Assembly (NCBI GenBank): GCA_023954045.1
Contig: JAMLIR010000004.1
Span: 1 to 64,000 of the forward strand
Length of the DNA: 64,000 nt
Direction of reading: 5' to 3'
DNA from: Burkholderiaceae bacterium
GTDB taxonomy: Bacteria > Pseudomonadota > Gammaproteobacteria > Burkholderiales > Burkholderiaceae_E
Part shown: in pieces, positions 10,395-21,800 of the stretch
Layout: each line of letters starts with the position of its first letter
Position numbering within the stretch: the first letter of the stretch is position 1
Notes under the pieces: model-generated
The model's input: the letters and a program-made list of their open reading frames with translations, nothing else
Told to the model about the DNA's origin: nothing
The model's database searches: none
Translations under genes and position numbers: made by a program

Positions 10395-12074
10395 TCAGAA
10401 ATCGTCGAGCACCGCGCCGCGGCTCGCGCTCGACGCCAGCTTGTAGAACTTGGCGAGCACGCCGCGCGTGTAGCGGGGTGCCGGCTGCTTCCAGGTCGCC
10501 TTGCGGCGCGCGAGTTCGGCGTCGTCGACGTTCAGCTGCAGCACCAGCCGGTGCGCGTCGATGGTGATCGAATCGCCTTCCTTCACCAGCGCGATCGGGC
10601 CGCCGGCCGCCGCTTCCGGCGCGACGTGGCCGACCACCATGCCCCAGGTGCCGCCCGAGAAGCGTCCGTCGGTCACCAGGCCGACCGACTCGCCGAGGCC
10701 CGCACCGATGATCGCCGACGTCGGCGCGAGCATCTCGGGCATTCCCGGCGCGCCGCGCGGGCCGAGGTAGCGCAGCACCATCACGTCGCCGGCGACGATC
10801 CGGCCCTCGAGGATCGCGGCGAGCGCGCTCTGCTCGTCGTCGAAGACCCGCGCCGGCCCGGTGATGACCGGGTTCTTCAGGCCGGTGATCTTCGCCACGC
10901 TGCCTTCGGGTGACAGGTTGCCCTTCAGGATCGCGAGGTGTCCCTGCGCATAGAGCGCCTTGTCGATCGGGAAGATCACGTCCTGGTCGGCGCGCGGCGC
11001 CGCGGGCACGTCCTTCAGCTCTTCGGCCAGCGTGCGCCCGGTGATCGTCATGCAGTCGCCGTGGATCAGTCCCGCCTCGAGCAGGATCTTCAGCACCTGC
11101 GGGATGCCGCCCGCGCGGTGCAGGTCGGTGGCCAGGTACTTGCCGGACGGCTTGAGGTCGCAGAGCACCGGCACGCGCTTGCGTACGCGCTCGAAGTCGT
11201 CGATCGTCCACTCGACGCCGGCGGCGTGCGCGATCGCCAGGTAGTGCAGCACGGCGTTGGTCGAGCCACCGACGGCCATGATCAGCGCCACCGCGTTCTC
11301 GATCGACTTGCGCGTGACGATGTCGCGCGGCTTCAGGTCGTTCTGCACTGCGCGGATCAGCACTCGCGCCGACTCGGCGGTCGACTCGGCCTTCTCGGCG
11401 TCGGGGTTGGCCATCGTCGAAGAGCCCAGCAGGCTCATGCCGAGCGCCTCGAACGACGACGACATCGTGTTGGCGGTGTACATGCCGCCGCACGAGCCGG
11501 TGCCCGGGATCGCGTTCTCCTCGATCCCGCAGAAGTCCTCCTCGCTCATCCGGCCGTGCGAGAACTCGCCGACCGCCTCGAACACCGAGACGATGTTCAG
11601 GTCCTTGCCCTTCCAGTGGCCGGCCTTGATCGTGCCGCCGTAGACGTAGATCGACGGCACGTTCGCGCGCAGCATGCCCATCATCCCGCCGGGCATGTTC
11701 TTGTCGCAGCCGCCGATGACGACGACGCCGTCCATCCACTGGCCCTGCACGGAAGTCTCGACGCAGTCGGAGATCACCTCGCGCGACACCAGCGAGTACT
11801 TCATGCCCTCGGTGCCCATCGCCATGCCGTCGGAGATGGTCGGCGTGCCGAAGACCTGCGGGTTCGCGCCCGCCGCCCTGATCGCCTCGACCGCCGCGTC
11901 TGCCAGCACCTGCAGCCCGGAATTGCACGGGGTGATCGTGCTGTGGCCGTTGGCCACGCCGATCATCGGGTTCGCGAAGTCGCTGCGCTTGTACCCCATC
12001 GCGTAGTACATCGAGCGGTTCGGGGCGCGGGCGACGCCCTCGGTGATGTTGCGGCTGCGGCGATTGGCGGTCAT
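10395..12074 (-). CDS. ilvD: Dihydroxy-acid dehydratase
   Basis: A 559-residue IlvD, which removes water from 2,3-dihydroxyisovalerate and its methyl homologue in valine, isoleucine and leucine synthesis. The iron-sulfur ligand motifs are intact: [21 protein letters not shown] and [16 protein letters not shown]. The C-terminal [16 protein letters not shown] motif is also present. The start at 12074 ([13 protein letters not shown]) agrees with the family. The in-frame extension to 12356 is Pro/Arg-rich and is not conserved-looking. It stands alone, divergent from bfd. Confidence 0.93.
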   Translation of the reverse strand: MTANRRSRNITEGVARAPNRSMYYAMGYKRSDFANPMIGVANGHSTITPCNSGLQVLADAAVEAIRAAGANPQVFGTPTISDGMAMGTEGMKYSLVSREVISDCVETSVQGQWMDGVVVIGGCDKNMPGGMMGMLRANVPSIYVYGGTIKAGHWKGKDLNIVSVFEAVGEFSHGRMSEEDFCGIEENAIPGTGSCGGMYTANTMSSSFEALGMSLLGSSTMANPDAEKAESTAESARVLIRAVQNDLKPRDIVTRKSIENAVALIMAVGGSTNAVLHYLAIAHAAGVEWTIDDFERVRKRVPVLCDLKPSGKYLATDLHRAGGIPQVLKILLEAGLIHGDCMTITGRTLAEELKDVPAAPRADQDVIFPIDKALYAQGHLAILKGNLSPEGSVAKITGLKNPVITGPARVFDDEQSALAAILEGRIVAGDVMVLRYLGPRGAPGMPEMLAPTSAIIGAGLGESVGLVTDGRFSGGTWGMVVGHVAPEAAAGGPIALVKEGDSITIDAHRLVLQLNVDDAELARRKATWKQPAPRYTRGVLAKFYKLASSASRGAVLDDF

Positions 12075-12253
12075 GGCGATCGGGGGCGCGCCAGGGGCGC
12101 GGGAGGCGGGTTGGGGAGGGGCCGAGTGTAGCAAACGGGCCGCCCGGCAGCCCGCAATTCCGCATCGCGATACCGAAATGGGGCACGGGGGCGCGCGGCC
12201 GCCCGGCGGGGGCGGCAATCGCTCCGGCGCGCGGACGGCCAACAACAAAGGAC

Positions 12254-12305
12254 TTGCGCGGCGGACGGGGATCGGGATAACATTAACGAGAACGATTTGT
12301 ATTAA
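12254..12305 (+). promoter_or_regulatory. Putative bfd promoter with overlapping Fur box
   Basis: About 65-115 bases before bfd lies an AT-rich island in otherwise GC-rich DNA. A possible -35 TTGCGC (12254-12259) is followed by a -10-like TAACAT (12278-12283). Bases 12283-12304 contain AACGAGAACGATTTGTATT, which resembles known betaproteobacterial Fur boxes (gagaatgattctc-like, hexamer arrays of the NATAAT type). Bfd is Fur-controlled in enterics and pseudomonads, and fur itself lies at 44453 in this window. The assignment is by eye only. Confidence 0.55.
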
Positions 12306-12367
12306 CCAACCCGAGCCCGATCCCGGCTCCGACCGGACCCGCGGGCGCGAAACCACCGATTGCCGCC

Positions 12368-12574
12368 ATGATCGTCTGCATCTGCCGAGGGGTTTCGGAC
12401 CGCGAAATCCGCGCCGTCGTCAGCCAGGGAGCCAGCTCGTTCGCCGAGGTGCGTGCCGAGCTCGGAACCGGGGAGTGCTGCGGCAAGTGTTCGCGCCAGG
12501 TGCGCGAGCTGATCGACGAGCACGCGCCGGCCCGGCATTCGTGCTCGACGGGCGCCACCTGCGCCTGCGCGTAG
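12368..12574 (+). CDS. bfd: Bacterioferritin-associated ferredoxin
   Basis: A 68-residue [2Fe-2S] protein that reduces bacterioferritin so that stored iron can be released. The cluster ligands expected from E. coli Bfd are all present as Cys4, Cys6, Cys38 and Cys41 ([11 protein letters not shown] and GTGECCGKC). The C-terminus carries three extra cysteines (CSTGATCAC), which is a common variation. It converges with the bacterioferritin gene, its functional partner, 52 bases away. The putative Fur box upstream implies expression when iron is scarce. Confidence 0.9.
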   Translation: MIVCICRGVSDREIRAVVSQGASSFAEVRAELGTGECCGKCSRQVRELIDEHAPARHSCSTGATCACA

Positions 12575-12626
12575 CCGCCGCGGGCGGCCCCGGCGCCGTC
12601 CGCTCCCCGCAGCCCTGAAGCCGACG

Positions 12627-13106
12627 CTACGACTGCCCGCACGCCATGTGCGATTGCTGGTAGTTCTGCAGGCCCACCTTGCCGACGAGCTCGAGCTGCG
12701 TCTCGAGGAAGTCGACGTGCTCCTCGGAGTCTTCCAGGATCTTCACCAGCAATTCGCGCGAGACGTAGTCGCCGACGCTCTCGCAGTGCGCGATCCCGTC
12801 CTTCAATACCGGTAGCACCGAGCGCTCGAGCGCGAGGTCGGCGTTGAGGATCTCCTCGGTGTTCTCGCCGACGCTCACCTTGCCGATGTCCTGGAGATTG
12901 GGCAACCCTTCCAGCAGCAGGATGCGCTCGATCAGCGCGTCGGCGTGCTTCATTTCGCCGATCGATTCGTCGTGCTCGATCTTCGCCAGGCCCGGCAATC
13001 CCCAGTGACCGAAGATCCGCGAGTGCAGGAAATACTGGTTGATGGCGGTCAGCTCGTTCTTCAGCTGCCGGTTGAGCCATTCGATGACCTTCTTGTCGCC
13101 CTTCAT
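12627..13106 (-). CDS. bfr: Bacterioferritin
   Basis: A 159-residue heme-containing ferritin that forms the 24-mer iron store. The numbering falls exactly on the family: Glu18, Tyr25, Glu51 and His54 at the dinuclear ferroxidase site, and Met52 as heme ligand. The start [19 protein letters not shown] at 13106 is canonical. The much longer in-frame ORF upstream is antisense to lgt and the synthetase gene and is ignored. It is paired with bfd in convergent orientation. Confidence 0.93.
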   Translation of the reverse strand: MKGDKKVIEWLNRQLKNELTAINQYFLHSRIFGHWGLPGLAKIEHDESIGEMKHADALIERILLLEGLPNLQDIGKVSVGENTEEILNADLALERSVLPVLKDGIAHCESVGDYVSRELLVKILEDSEEHVDFLETQLELVGKVGLQNYQQSHMACGQS

Positions 13107-13196
13107 GGGACCCCCTGCGCCGATCGATCCCGCGATTATGCGGCCAGTCACGGCGGCAGTCATGCAAGAATAGCCGCGACGATCCCGGGCCCGACG

Positions 13197-14006
13197 ATGC
13201 TCATCCATCCGCAGTTCGACCCCATTGCCTTCAGCATCGGCCCGCTCGCCGTTCGCTGGTACGGGCTGATGTACCTGCTGGCGTTCGCCGCCTTCTTCCT
13301 GCTCGGCCGCTCGCGCCTGAAGCGGCCGGCCTTCGCGAAGGCGACCGGCCTCGCGCCGCGCGACCTCGAGGACCTGCTGTTCTGGGGCGCGCTCGGCGTC
13401 GTGCTGGGCGGGCGCCTCGGCTACGTGCTGTTCTACAAGCCCGGCCACTACCTCGCCCATCCGCTCGAGGTGCTCGCGGTCTGGCAGGGCGGGATGTCGT
13501 TCCACGGCGGCCTGCTCGGCGTGATCGTGGCGACCTGGCTGTTCTGCCGGCGCCGCGGGCTCGCGTTCTGGCCGGTGATCGACTTCGCGGCGCCGCTGGT
13601 GCCGATCGGGCTCGCCGCGGGACGCATCGGGAATTTCATCAACGGCGAGCTCTGGGGCCGGCCGACCGACGTGCCGTGGGCGATGGTGTTCCCGCAGGTC
13701 GACGCGCTGCCCAGGCATCCGTCGCAGCTGTACCAGTTCGCCGGCGAGGGGCTGCTGCTGTTCGCGCTGCTGTGGTGGTACTCGTCGCGGCCCCGGCCGG
13801 CCGGCGCGGTCTCCGGCGTGTTCCTGATCGGCTACGCGGTGCTGCGCTTCGCCGCCGAGTTCGCGCGCGAGCCCGACTCGTTCCTCGGCCTGCAGGCGCT
13901 CGGGTTCACGATGGGCCAGTGGCTGTGCGTGCCGATGTTCGCCGCCGGCCTCGCGTTGTTCGCCTGGGCGCAGCGCCGCCCGGGCGCGGCGAATACGGGC
14001 TCGTAG
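13197..14006 (+). CDS. lgt: Prolipoprotein diacylglyceryl transferase
   Basis: A 269-residue inner-membrane enzyme that transfers diacylglycerol from phosphatidylglycerol to the lipobox cysteine of prolipoproteins. Seven or so membrane segments are visible. The Lgt signature [19 protein letters not shown] starts at Arg143, and the catalytic-region His103 sits in SFHGG, both at the E. coli positions. The start [20 protein letters not shown] at 13197 is the usual Lgt N-terminus; the long upstream extension is a shadow of bfr. Confidence 0.93.
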   Translation: MLIHPQFDPIAFSIGPLAVRWYGLMYLLAFAAFFLLGRSRLKRPAFAKATGLAPRDLEDLLFWGALGVVLGGRLGYVLFYKPGHYLAHPLEVLAVWQGGMSFHGGLLGVIVATWLFCRRRGLAFWPVIDFAAPLVPIGLAAGRIGNFINGELWGRPTDVPWAMVFPQVDALPRHPSQLYQFAGEGLLLFALLWWYSSRPRPAGAVSGVFLIGYAVLRFAAEFAREPDSFLGLQALGFTMGQWLCVPMFAAGLALFAWAQRRPGAANTGS

Positions 14007-14075
14007 CGGGCAGCACCGTCGCCGCGCCGACGCGCCGCGAGACCCACAGCAGGACCGACAGCGAGAGGACCCACG

Positions 14076-15599
14076 ATGCAGCAGCCAGGCCAGCACAATC
14101 TCTATGCCCTGTTGTCGAGCGGCTTCCCGGCCGACCGCGCAAGCTGCTGCATCGACGCGGGCGAGGGCGCCTGGTACAGCTGGGACGACGTCGAGCGCGC
14201 CAGCGCGATGATCGCGAACCTGCTCGGGCGCCTCGCGCTTCCGAAGGGGGCGCGGGTCGCGGTGCAGGTCGACAAGTCGCCCGAGGCGGTGCTGCTCTAC
14301 CTCGCGACGCTGCGCGCCGGCTACGTGTACCTGCCGCTGAACACCGCCTACCAGGCGACCGAGATCGACTACTTCGTCGGCGACGCCGAGCCGTCGGTGG
14401 TCGTCTGCAGCCCGGCGAACCTGCGCTGGGTCGAGCCGATCGCGCGCCGACACCGCGTGCCGCACCTGTTCACGCTGGGCGACGATCGCCGCGGCACGCT
14501 GCTCGAGGCGGCGGCACGCGAGCCCGATCGCTTCGCGACGGTGCGCAGCCGCGCCGACGACCTCGCCTGCATCGTCTACACCTCGGGCACCACCGGGCGC
14601 AGCAAGGGCGCGATGCTCTCGCACGGCAACGTCGGCAGCAACGCGCTGACGCTGCACACCTGCTGGCGCTGGCGCGCCGGCGACGTGCTGCTGCACATGC
14701 TGCCGATCTTCCACGTGCACGGGCTGTTCGTCGCGATCCACGGGGCGCTGCTGTCGGGCAGCCGGATGATCTGGCGCGCGAAGTTCGACGCGAAGGAAGC
14801 GGTGCGGGTGCTGCCGCAGGCGACCGTGTTCATGGGCGTGCCCACGATGTACGTGCGCCTTCTCGACGAGCCCGGCTTCGACGCGAACGCGTGCCGCAAC
14901 GTGCGCCTGTTCGTCTCCGGATCGGCCCCGCTGCTGCCCGACACGTTCCGCCAGTTCGAGGCGCGCACCGGACAGCGGATCCTGGAGCGCTACGGGATGA
15001 GCGAGACGGCGATGCTCACGTCGAACTCGTACGACGGCAATCGAGTGCCCGGCACCGTGGGCCTGCCGCTGCCGGGCGTCGAGGTGCGCGTCGTCGACGA
15101 GTCGGGGCGGCCCTGCGGCACCGGCGAGATCGGCGCGATCCAGGTGCGCGGCCCGAACGTCTTCCGCGGCTACTGGCGGATGCCGCAGAAGACGAAGGAA
15201 GAGTTCACCCGCGACGGCTTCTTTCGCACCGGCGACATGGGGAAGTGGGACGCCAACGGCTACCTGTCGATCGTCGGGCGCAGCAAGGACCTGATCATCA
15301 CGGGTGGCTACAACGTCTATCCGAAGGAGATCGAGTCGTACCTCGACGAGATGGACGGCGTGGCCGAGTCGGCGGTGATCGGCGTGCCGCACCGCGACTT
15401 CGGCGAGGCGGTCACCGCGGTGGTGGTGCGCAAGCCGGGCGCGAGGCTCGACGAGGCCGCGATCGTCGCCGCGCTGAAGGGGCGCATCGCCGCGTTCAAG
15501 GTGCCCAAGCGCGTCCACGTCGTCGACGAGCTGCCGCGCAACCAGATGGGCAAGGTGCAGAAGAACGTCCTGCGCGAGCGTTACGCGAAGCCCGCCTGA
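14076..15599 (+). CDS. Malonyl-CoA synthetase (MatB-like acyl-CoA ligase)
   Basis: A 507-residue AMP-forming acyl-CoA ligase. The adenylation P-loop YTSGTTGRSKGAML starts near residue 167, the A5 motif ERYGMSETAML near 306, and the C-terminal GRSKDLIITGGYNVYPKE near 404. The catalytic lysine motif NQMGKVQKN is near 489. Length and the N-terminal NLYALLSSGFP segment resemble MatB, which makes malonyl-CoA from free malonate. No malonyl-CoA decarboxylase gene adjoins it, so the substrate (malonate or a related dicarboxylate) is an inference from similarity. It follows lgt by 69 bases. Confidence 0.72.
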   Translation: MQQPGQHNLYALLSSGFPADRASCCIDAGEGAWYSWDDVERASAMIANLLGRLALPKGARVAVQVDKSPEAVLLYLATLRAGYVYLPLNTAYQATEIDYFVGDAEPSVVVCSPANLRWVEPIARRHRVPHLFTLGDDRRGTLLEAAAREPDRFATVRSRADDLACIVYTSGTTGRSKGAMLSHGNVGSNALTLHTCWRWRAGDVLLHMLPIFHVHGLFVAIHGALLSGSRMIWRAKFDAKEAVRVLPQATVFMGVPTMYVRLLDEPGFDANACRNVRLFVSGSAPLLPDTFRQFEARTGQRILERYGMSETAMLTSNSYDGNRVPGTVGLPLPGVEVRVVDESGRPCGTGEIGAIQVRGPNVFRGYWRMPQKTKEEFTRDGFFRTGDMGKWDANGYLSIVGRSKDLIITGGYNVYPKEIESYLDEMDGVAESAVIGVPHRDFGEAVTAVVVRKPGARLDEAAIVAALKGRIAAFKVPKRVHVVDELPRNQMGKVQKNVLRERYAKPA

Positions 15600-15899
15600 C
15601 CCCCGCCGCATCGCGGCGCAGGCCCGGCCGCGCGCTGCCGCGCCGGGGCCGTCCTGGCCCGCCGGCGTCGGCGGACGCGTGAATTAGTTCCTGTCGGAAA
15701 CCTCCGGCCGGGCCAATCCTCTGGCACCAATACCCAAAGAGGGACGCGAAGCCGCAATGGCAACGCGCCCGCGCGCATTGCGTGCGGGCCGTGACGGGGG
15801 TCGATCCGGCGAACGGACGATCGTCCGGGGGCGCACAGCCCCGCGCACGAGTGGCTCGAATCCTGGCACGGACGGACACCTGAGGCGAAGAGGACGACG
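15600..15899. other. Intergenic leader region before the RTX gene
   Basis: Exactly 300 bases without a gene. An imperfect GC-rich hairpin lies just after the synthetase stop (about 15619-15644), without a T run. No convincing promoter could be read for the RTX gene, although the segment is less GC-rich near 15684-15740. A purine-rich gaagagga at about 15887-15894 can serve as ribosome binding site for the ATG at 15900. Confidence 0.45.
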
Positions 15900-18800
15900 A
15901 TGAGCGGATCCTGCGGCACGACGAGCGGCGGCCTGAGCGGCAACGACACGATCACGGGCACGAACGGCAACAACAACCTGAACGGGGGCTCGGGCAACGA
16001 CACCCTGTCGGGCCTTGCCGGCAACGACAAGCTGACCGGGGGCAGCGGCAACGACGTGCTGGACGGAGGCGCCGGCAACGACAAGCTCGACGGCGGGTCG
16101 GGCAACGACACGCTGCTCGGCGGCGCGGGCAAGGACGACCTGAACGGCGGGTCGGGCAACGACATCCTCGACGGCGGTTCGGGGAGCGACAAGGTCGACG
16201 GCGGCTCGGGCAACGACACGCTGATCTACCGGCTGGCCGAGAACACCGGCGCGAAGGACAGCTACGACGGTGGGTCGGGCATCGACACGCTGCGCATCAT
16301 GCTCACCGGCGCGGAGTGGTCCAGCGAGGCGGTGCAGACCCAGCTCGCGCGCTACTTCGAGCACCTGGAAGAGGTGAAGCGCAACAAGCACGGCGAGGTC
16401 TCGGACGGCTGCAGGAGCGATTTCACCTTCGACTTCGGCAGCGGCACCAAGCTCACCGTGTCGATGATGGAGAAGCTCGAGGTCTACGTCGACGGCGTGC
16501 CGGTCGACCTCGATACGCCGTTCGTGGATTCGGCCGACGGCGCGGGCGCGGTCGCCGAGGACGGCACGCTGACCGACTCGGGCACGATCCTGTTCTCGGA
16601 CCTGGACTGGTCCGACAGCCACACGGTGGCGGTGACCCCGCCGGCCGGCGCGATCGGCACGCTGACCGCGTCGATCACGAACGTGGCGACCGGCGACGGG
16701 CAGGGCACGGTCACGTGGAACTACGTGCTGGACAATTCGCTGGCGCAGTCTCTGGGCCAGGGCGAGACGAAGATCGAGACGTTCACGGTCAGGATCGCGG
16801 ATGCGGACAATCCGGGGAAGTTTGTTGACCAGACGGTGACGGTGACCATCACGGGCACGAACGACGTGCCGGTGATCGGTGGGGTGAGCACGGGTGGCGT
16901 GACTGAAGATGCGAGCACGCCGGACCTGACGACGAGCGGTGCGCTGACGATCACCGACGTGGATGCGGGCGAAGCCTCGTTCGTGGCGCAGACCGGCACG
17001 GCCGGCAGCAACGGCCACGGCAGCTTCAACGTGGATACGGCGGGCAACTGGACCTACACGGCCAGCAACAGCCAGACGGCGATCCAGGAGCTGGGTGCGG
17101 GCGACACGCTGACCGACAGCTTCACCGTCACCAGCTTGGACGGCAGCAACAGCCAGGTGGTCACGGTGACCATCACGGGCACGAACGACGTGCCGGTGAT
17201 CGGTGGGGTGAGCACGGGTGGCGTGACTGAAGATGCGAGCACGCCGGACCTGACGACGAGCGGTGCGCTGACGATCACCGACGTGGATGCGGGCGAAGCC
17301 TCGTTCGTGGCGCAGACCGGCACGGCCGGCAGCAACGGCCACGGCAGCTTCAACGTGGATACGGCGGGCAACTGGACCTACACGGCCAGCAACAGCCAGA
17401 CGGCGATCCAGGAGCTGGGTGCGGGCGACACGCTGACCGACAGCTTCACCGTCACCAGCTTGGACGGCAGCAACAGCCAGGTGGTCACGGTGACCATCAC
17501 GGGCACGAACGACGTGCCGGTGATCGGTGGGGTGAGCACGGGTGGCGTGACTGAAGATGCGAGCACGCCGGACCTGACGACGAGCGGTGCGCTGACGATC
17601 ACCGACGTGGATGCGGGCGAAGCCTCGTTCGTGGCGCAGACCGGCACGGCCGGCAGCAACGGCCACGGCAGCTTCAACGTGGATACGGCGGGCAACTGGA
17701 CCTACACGGCCAGCAACAGCCAGACGGCGATCCAGGAGCTGGGTGCGGGCGACACGCTGACCGACAGCTTCACCGTCACCAGCTTGGACGGCAGCAACAG
17801 CCAGGTGGTCACGGTGACCATCACGGGCACGAACGACGTGCCGGTGATCGGTGGGGTGAGCACGGGTGGCGTGACTGAAGATGCGAGCACGCCGGACCTG
17901 ACGACGAGCGGTGCGCTGACGATCACCGACGTGGATGCGGGCGAAGCCTCGTTCGTGGCGCAGACCGGCACGGCCGGCAGCAACGGCCACGGCAGCTTCA
18001 ACGTGGATACGGCGGGCAACTGGACCTACACGGCCAGCAACAGCCAGACGGCGATCCAGGAGCTGGGTGCGGGCGACACGCTGACCGACAGCTTCACCGT
18101 CACCAGCTTGGACGGCAGCAACAGCCAGGTGGTCACGGTGACCATCACGGGCACGAACGACGTGCCGGTGATCGGTGGGGTGAGCACGGGTGGCGTGACT
18201 GAAGATGCGAGCACGCCGGACCTGACGACGAGCGGTGCGCTGACGATCACCGACGTGGATGCGGGCGAAGCCTCGTTCGTGGCGCAGACCGGCACGGCCG
18301 GCAGCAACGGCCACGGCAGCTTCAACGTGGATACGGCGGGCAACTGGACCTACACGGCCAGCAACAGCCAGACGGCGATCCAGGAGCTGGGTGCGGGCGA
18401 CACGCTGACCGACAGCTTCACCGTCACCAGCTTGGACGGCAGCAACAGCCAGGTGGTCACGGTGACCATCACGGGCACGAACGACGTGCCGGTGATCGGT
18501 GGGGTGAGCACGGGTGGCGTGACTGAAGATGCGAGCACGCCGGACCTGACGACGAGCGGTGCGCTGACGATCACCGACGTGGATGCGGGCGAAGCCTCGT
18601 TCGTGGCGCAGACCGGCACGGCCGGCAGCAACGGCCACGGCAGCTTCAACGTGGATACGGCGGGCAACTGGACCTACACGGCCAGCAACAGCCAGACGGC
18701 GATCCAGGAGCTGGGTGCGGGCGACACGCTGACCGACAGCTTCACCGTCACCAGCTTGGACGGCAGCAACAGCCAGGTGGTCACGGTGACCATCACGGGC

Positions 18801-21800
18801 ACGAACGACGTGCCGGTGATCGGTGGGGTGAGCACGGGTGGCGTGACTGAAGATGCGAGCACGCCGGACCTGACGACGAGCGGTGCGCTGACGATCACCG
18901 ACGTGGATGCGGGCGAAGCCTCGTTCGTGGCGCAGACCGGCACGGCCGGCAGCAACGGCCACGGCAGCTTCAACGTGGATACGGCGGGCAACTGGACCTA
19001 CACGGCCAGCAACAGCCAGACGGCGATCCAGGAGCTGGGTGCGGGCGACACGCTGACCGACAGCTTCACCGTCACCAGCTTGGACGGCAGCAACAGCCAG
19101 GTGGTCACGGTGACCATCACGGGCACGAACGACGTGCCGGTGATCGGTGGGGTGAGCACGGGTGGCGTGACTGAAGATGCGAGCACGCCGGACCTGACGA
19201 CGAGCGGTGCGCTGACGATCACCGACGTGGATGCGGGCGAAGCCTCGTTCGTGGCGCAGACCGGCACGGCCGGCAGCAACGGCCACGGCAGCTTCAACGT
19301 GGATACGGCGGGCAACTGGACCTACACGGCCAGCAACAGCCAGACGGCGATCCAGGAGCTGGGTGCGGGCGACACGCTGACCGACAGCTTCACCGTCACC
19401 AGCTTGGACGGCAGCAACAGCCAGGTGGTCACGGTGACCATCACGGGCACGAACGACGTGCCGGTGATCGGTGGGGTGAGCACGGGTGGCGTGACTGAAG
19501 ATGCGAGCACGCCGGACCTGACGACGAGCGGTGCGCTGACGATCACCGACGTGGATGCGGGCGAAGCCTCGTTCGTGGCGCAGACCGGCACGGCCGGCAG
19601 CAACGGCCACGGCAGCTTCAACGTGGATACGGCGGGCAACTGGACCTACACGGCCAGCAACAGCCAGACGGCGATCCAGGAGCTGGGTGCGGGCGACACG
19701 CTGACCGACAGCTTCACCGTCACCAGCTTGGACGGCAGCAACAGCCAGGTGGTCACGGTGACCATCACGGGCACGAACGACGTGCCGGTGATCGGTGGGG
19801 TGAGCACGGGTGGCGTGACTGAAGATGCGAGCACGCCGGACCTGACGACGAGCGGTGCGCTGACGATCACCGACGTGGATGCGGGCGAAGCCTCGTTCGT
19901 GGCGCAGACCGGCACGGCCGGCAGCAACGGCCACGGCAGCTTCAACGTGGATACGGCGGGCAACTGGACCTACACGGCCAGCAACAGCCAGACGGCGATC
20001 CAGGAGCTGGGTGCGGGCGACACGCTGACCGACAGCTTCACCGTCACCAGCTTGGACGGCAGCAACAGCCAGGTGGTCACGGTGACCATCACGGGCACGA
20101 ACGACGTGCCGGTGATCGGTGGGGTGAGCACGGGTGGCGTGACTGAAGATGCGAGCACGCCGGACCTGACGACGAGCGGTGCGCTGACGATCACCGACGT
20201 GGATGCGGGCGAAGCCTCGTTCGTGGCGCAGACCGGCACGGCCGGCAGCAACGGCCACGGCAGCTTCAACGTGGATACGGCGGGCAACTGGACCTACACG
20301 GCCAGCAACAGCCAGACGGCGATCCAGGAGCTGGGTGCGGGCGACACGCTGACCGACAGCTTCACCGTCACCAGCTTGGACGGCAGCAACAGCCAGGTGG
20401 TCACGGTGACCATCACGGGCACGAACGACGTGCCGGTGATCGGTGGGGTGAGCACGGGTGGCGTGACTGAAGATGCGAGCACGCCGGACCTGACGACGAG
20501 CGGTGCGCTGACGATCACCGACGTGGATGCGGGCGAAGCCTCGTTCGTGGCGCAGACCGGCACGGCCGGCAGCAACGGCCACGGCAGCTTCAACGTGGAT
20601 ACGGCGGGCAACTGGACCTACACGGCCAGCAACAGCCAGACGGCGATCCAGGAGCTGGGTGCGGGCGACACGCTGACCGACAGCTTCACCGTCACCAGCT
20701 TGGACGGCAGCAACAGCCAGGTGGTCACGGTGACCATCACGGGCACGAACGACGTGCCGGTGATCGGTGGGGTGAGCACGGGTGGCGTGACTGAAGATGC
20801 GAGCACGCCGGACCTGACGACGAGCGGTGCGCTGACGATCACCGACGTGGATGCGGGCGAAGCCTCGTTCGTGGCGCAGACCGGCACGGCCGGCAGCAAC
20901 GGCCACGGCAGCTTCAACGTGGATACGGCGGGCAACTGGACCTACACGGCCAGCAACAGCCAGACGGCGATCCAGGAGCTGGGTGCGGGCGACACGCTGA
21001 CCGACAGCTTCACCGTCACCAGCTTGGACGGCAGCAACAGCCAGGTGGTCACGGTGACCATCACGGGCACGAACGACGTGCCGGTGATCGGTGGGGTGAG
21101 CACGGGTGGCGTGACTGAAGATGCGAGCACGCCGGACCTGACGACGAGCGGTGCGCTGACGATCACCGACGTGGATGCGGGCGAAGCCTCGTTCGTGGCG
21201 CAGACCGGCACGGCCGGCAGCAACGGCCACGGCAGCTTCAACGTGGATACGGCGGGCAACTGGACCTACACGGCCAGCAACAGCCAGACGGCGATCCAGG
21301 AGCTGGGTGCGGGCGACACGCTGACCGACAGCTTCACCGTCACCAGCTTGGACGGCAGCAACAGCCAGGTGGTCACGGTGACCATCACGGGCACGAACGA
21401 CGTGCCGGTGATCTCCGGACCAGTGCCGCTGGCAGCAATCGCCGAAGACAGCGGCGCCCGTCTCATCACTCAGGCCGAACTCCTGGCGAACGCCTCCGAC
21501 GTCGACAACGGCGCCACGTTGACGGCGGCCAACCTGGCCATCTTCTCGGGCCTGGGCGGCCTGGTCGACAACGGCAACGGCACCTGGAGCTACACGCCGG
21601 CGGCTGACGACGACACGTCGGTGACTTTCTCGTATACCGTCAGTGACGGCATCGCCGCGCCGGTCGCGGCCAGCGCGACACTAGACATCACGCCGGTCAA
21701 CGACGCGCCGACCCTGACGGTGAATCCGTTCGCGCCGAGTAACCAAAACGTGCGCGACGAGTTCAACTCCGTCGCGTACAACAACAACAACGGCAGCCAC

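Noticed and set aside
15859-15880. Possible sigma-54 promoter (tggcacgg) before the RTX gene
   Set aside because: The -24-like element has no GC/TTGC -12 element at the required spacing.
15684-21230. Open minus-strand frame of 1848 codons across the RTX repeat
   Set aside because: It is the antisense of a 324-bp repeat. A stop-free unit stays open when repeated, and the sense strand has clear RTX/VCBS protein features.
16839-21413. Regular repeats as a possible CRISPR array
   Set aside because: The whole 324-bp unit is repeated with no variable spacers, and no cas genes are present.
16721-21469. Fifteen nearly identical minus-strand ORFs of about 105 codons at 324-bp intervals
   Set aside because: These are also by-products of the repeat. 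They have no ribosome sites and no protein family character.
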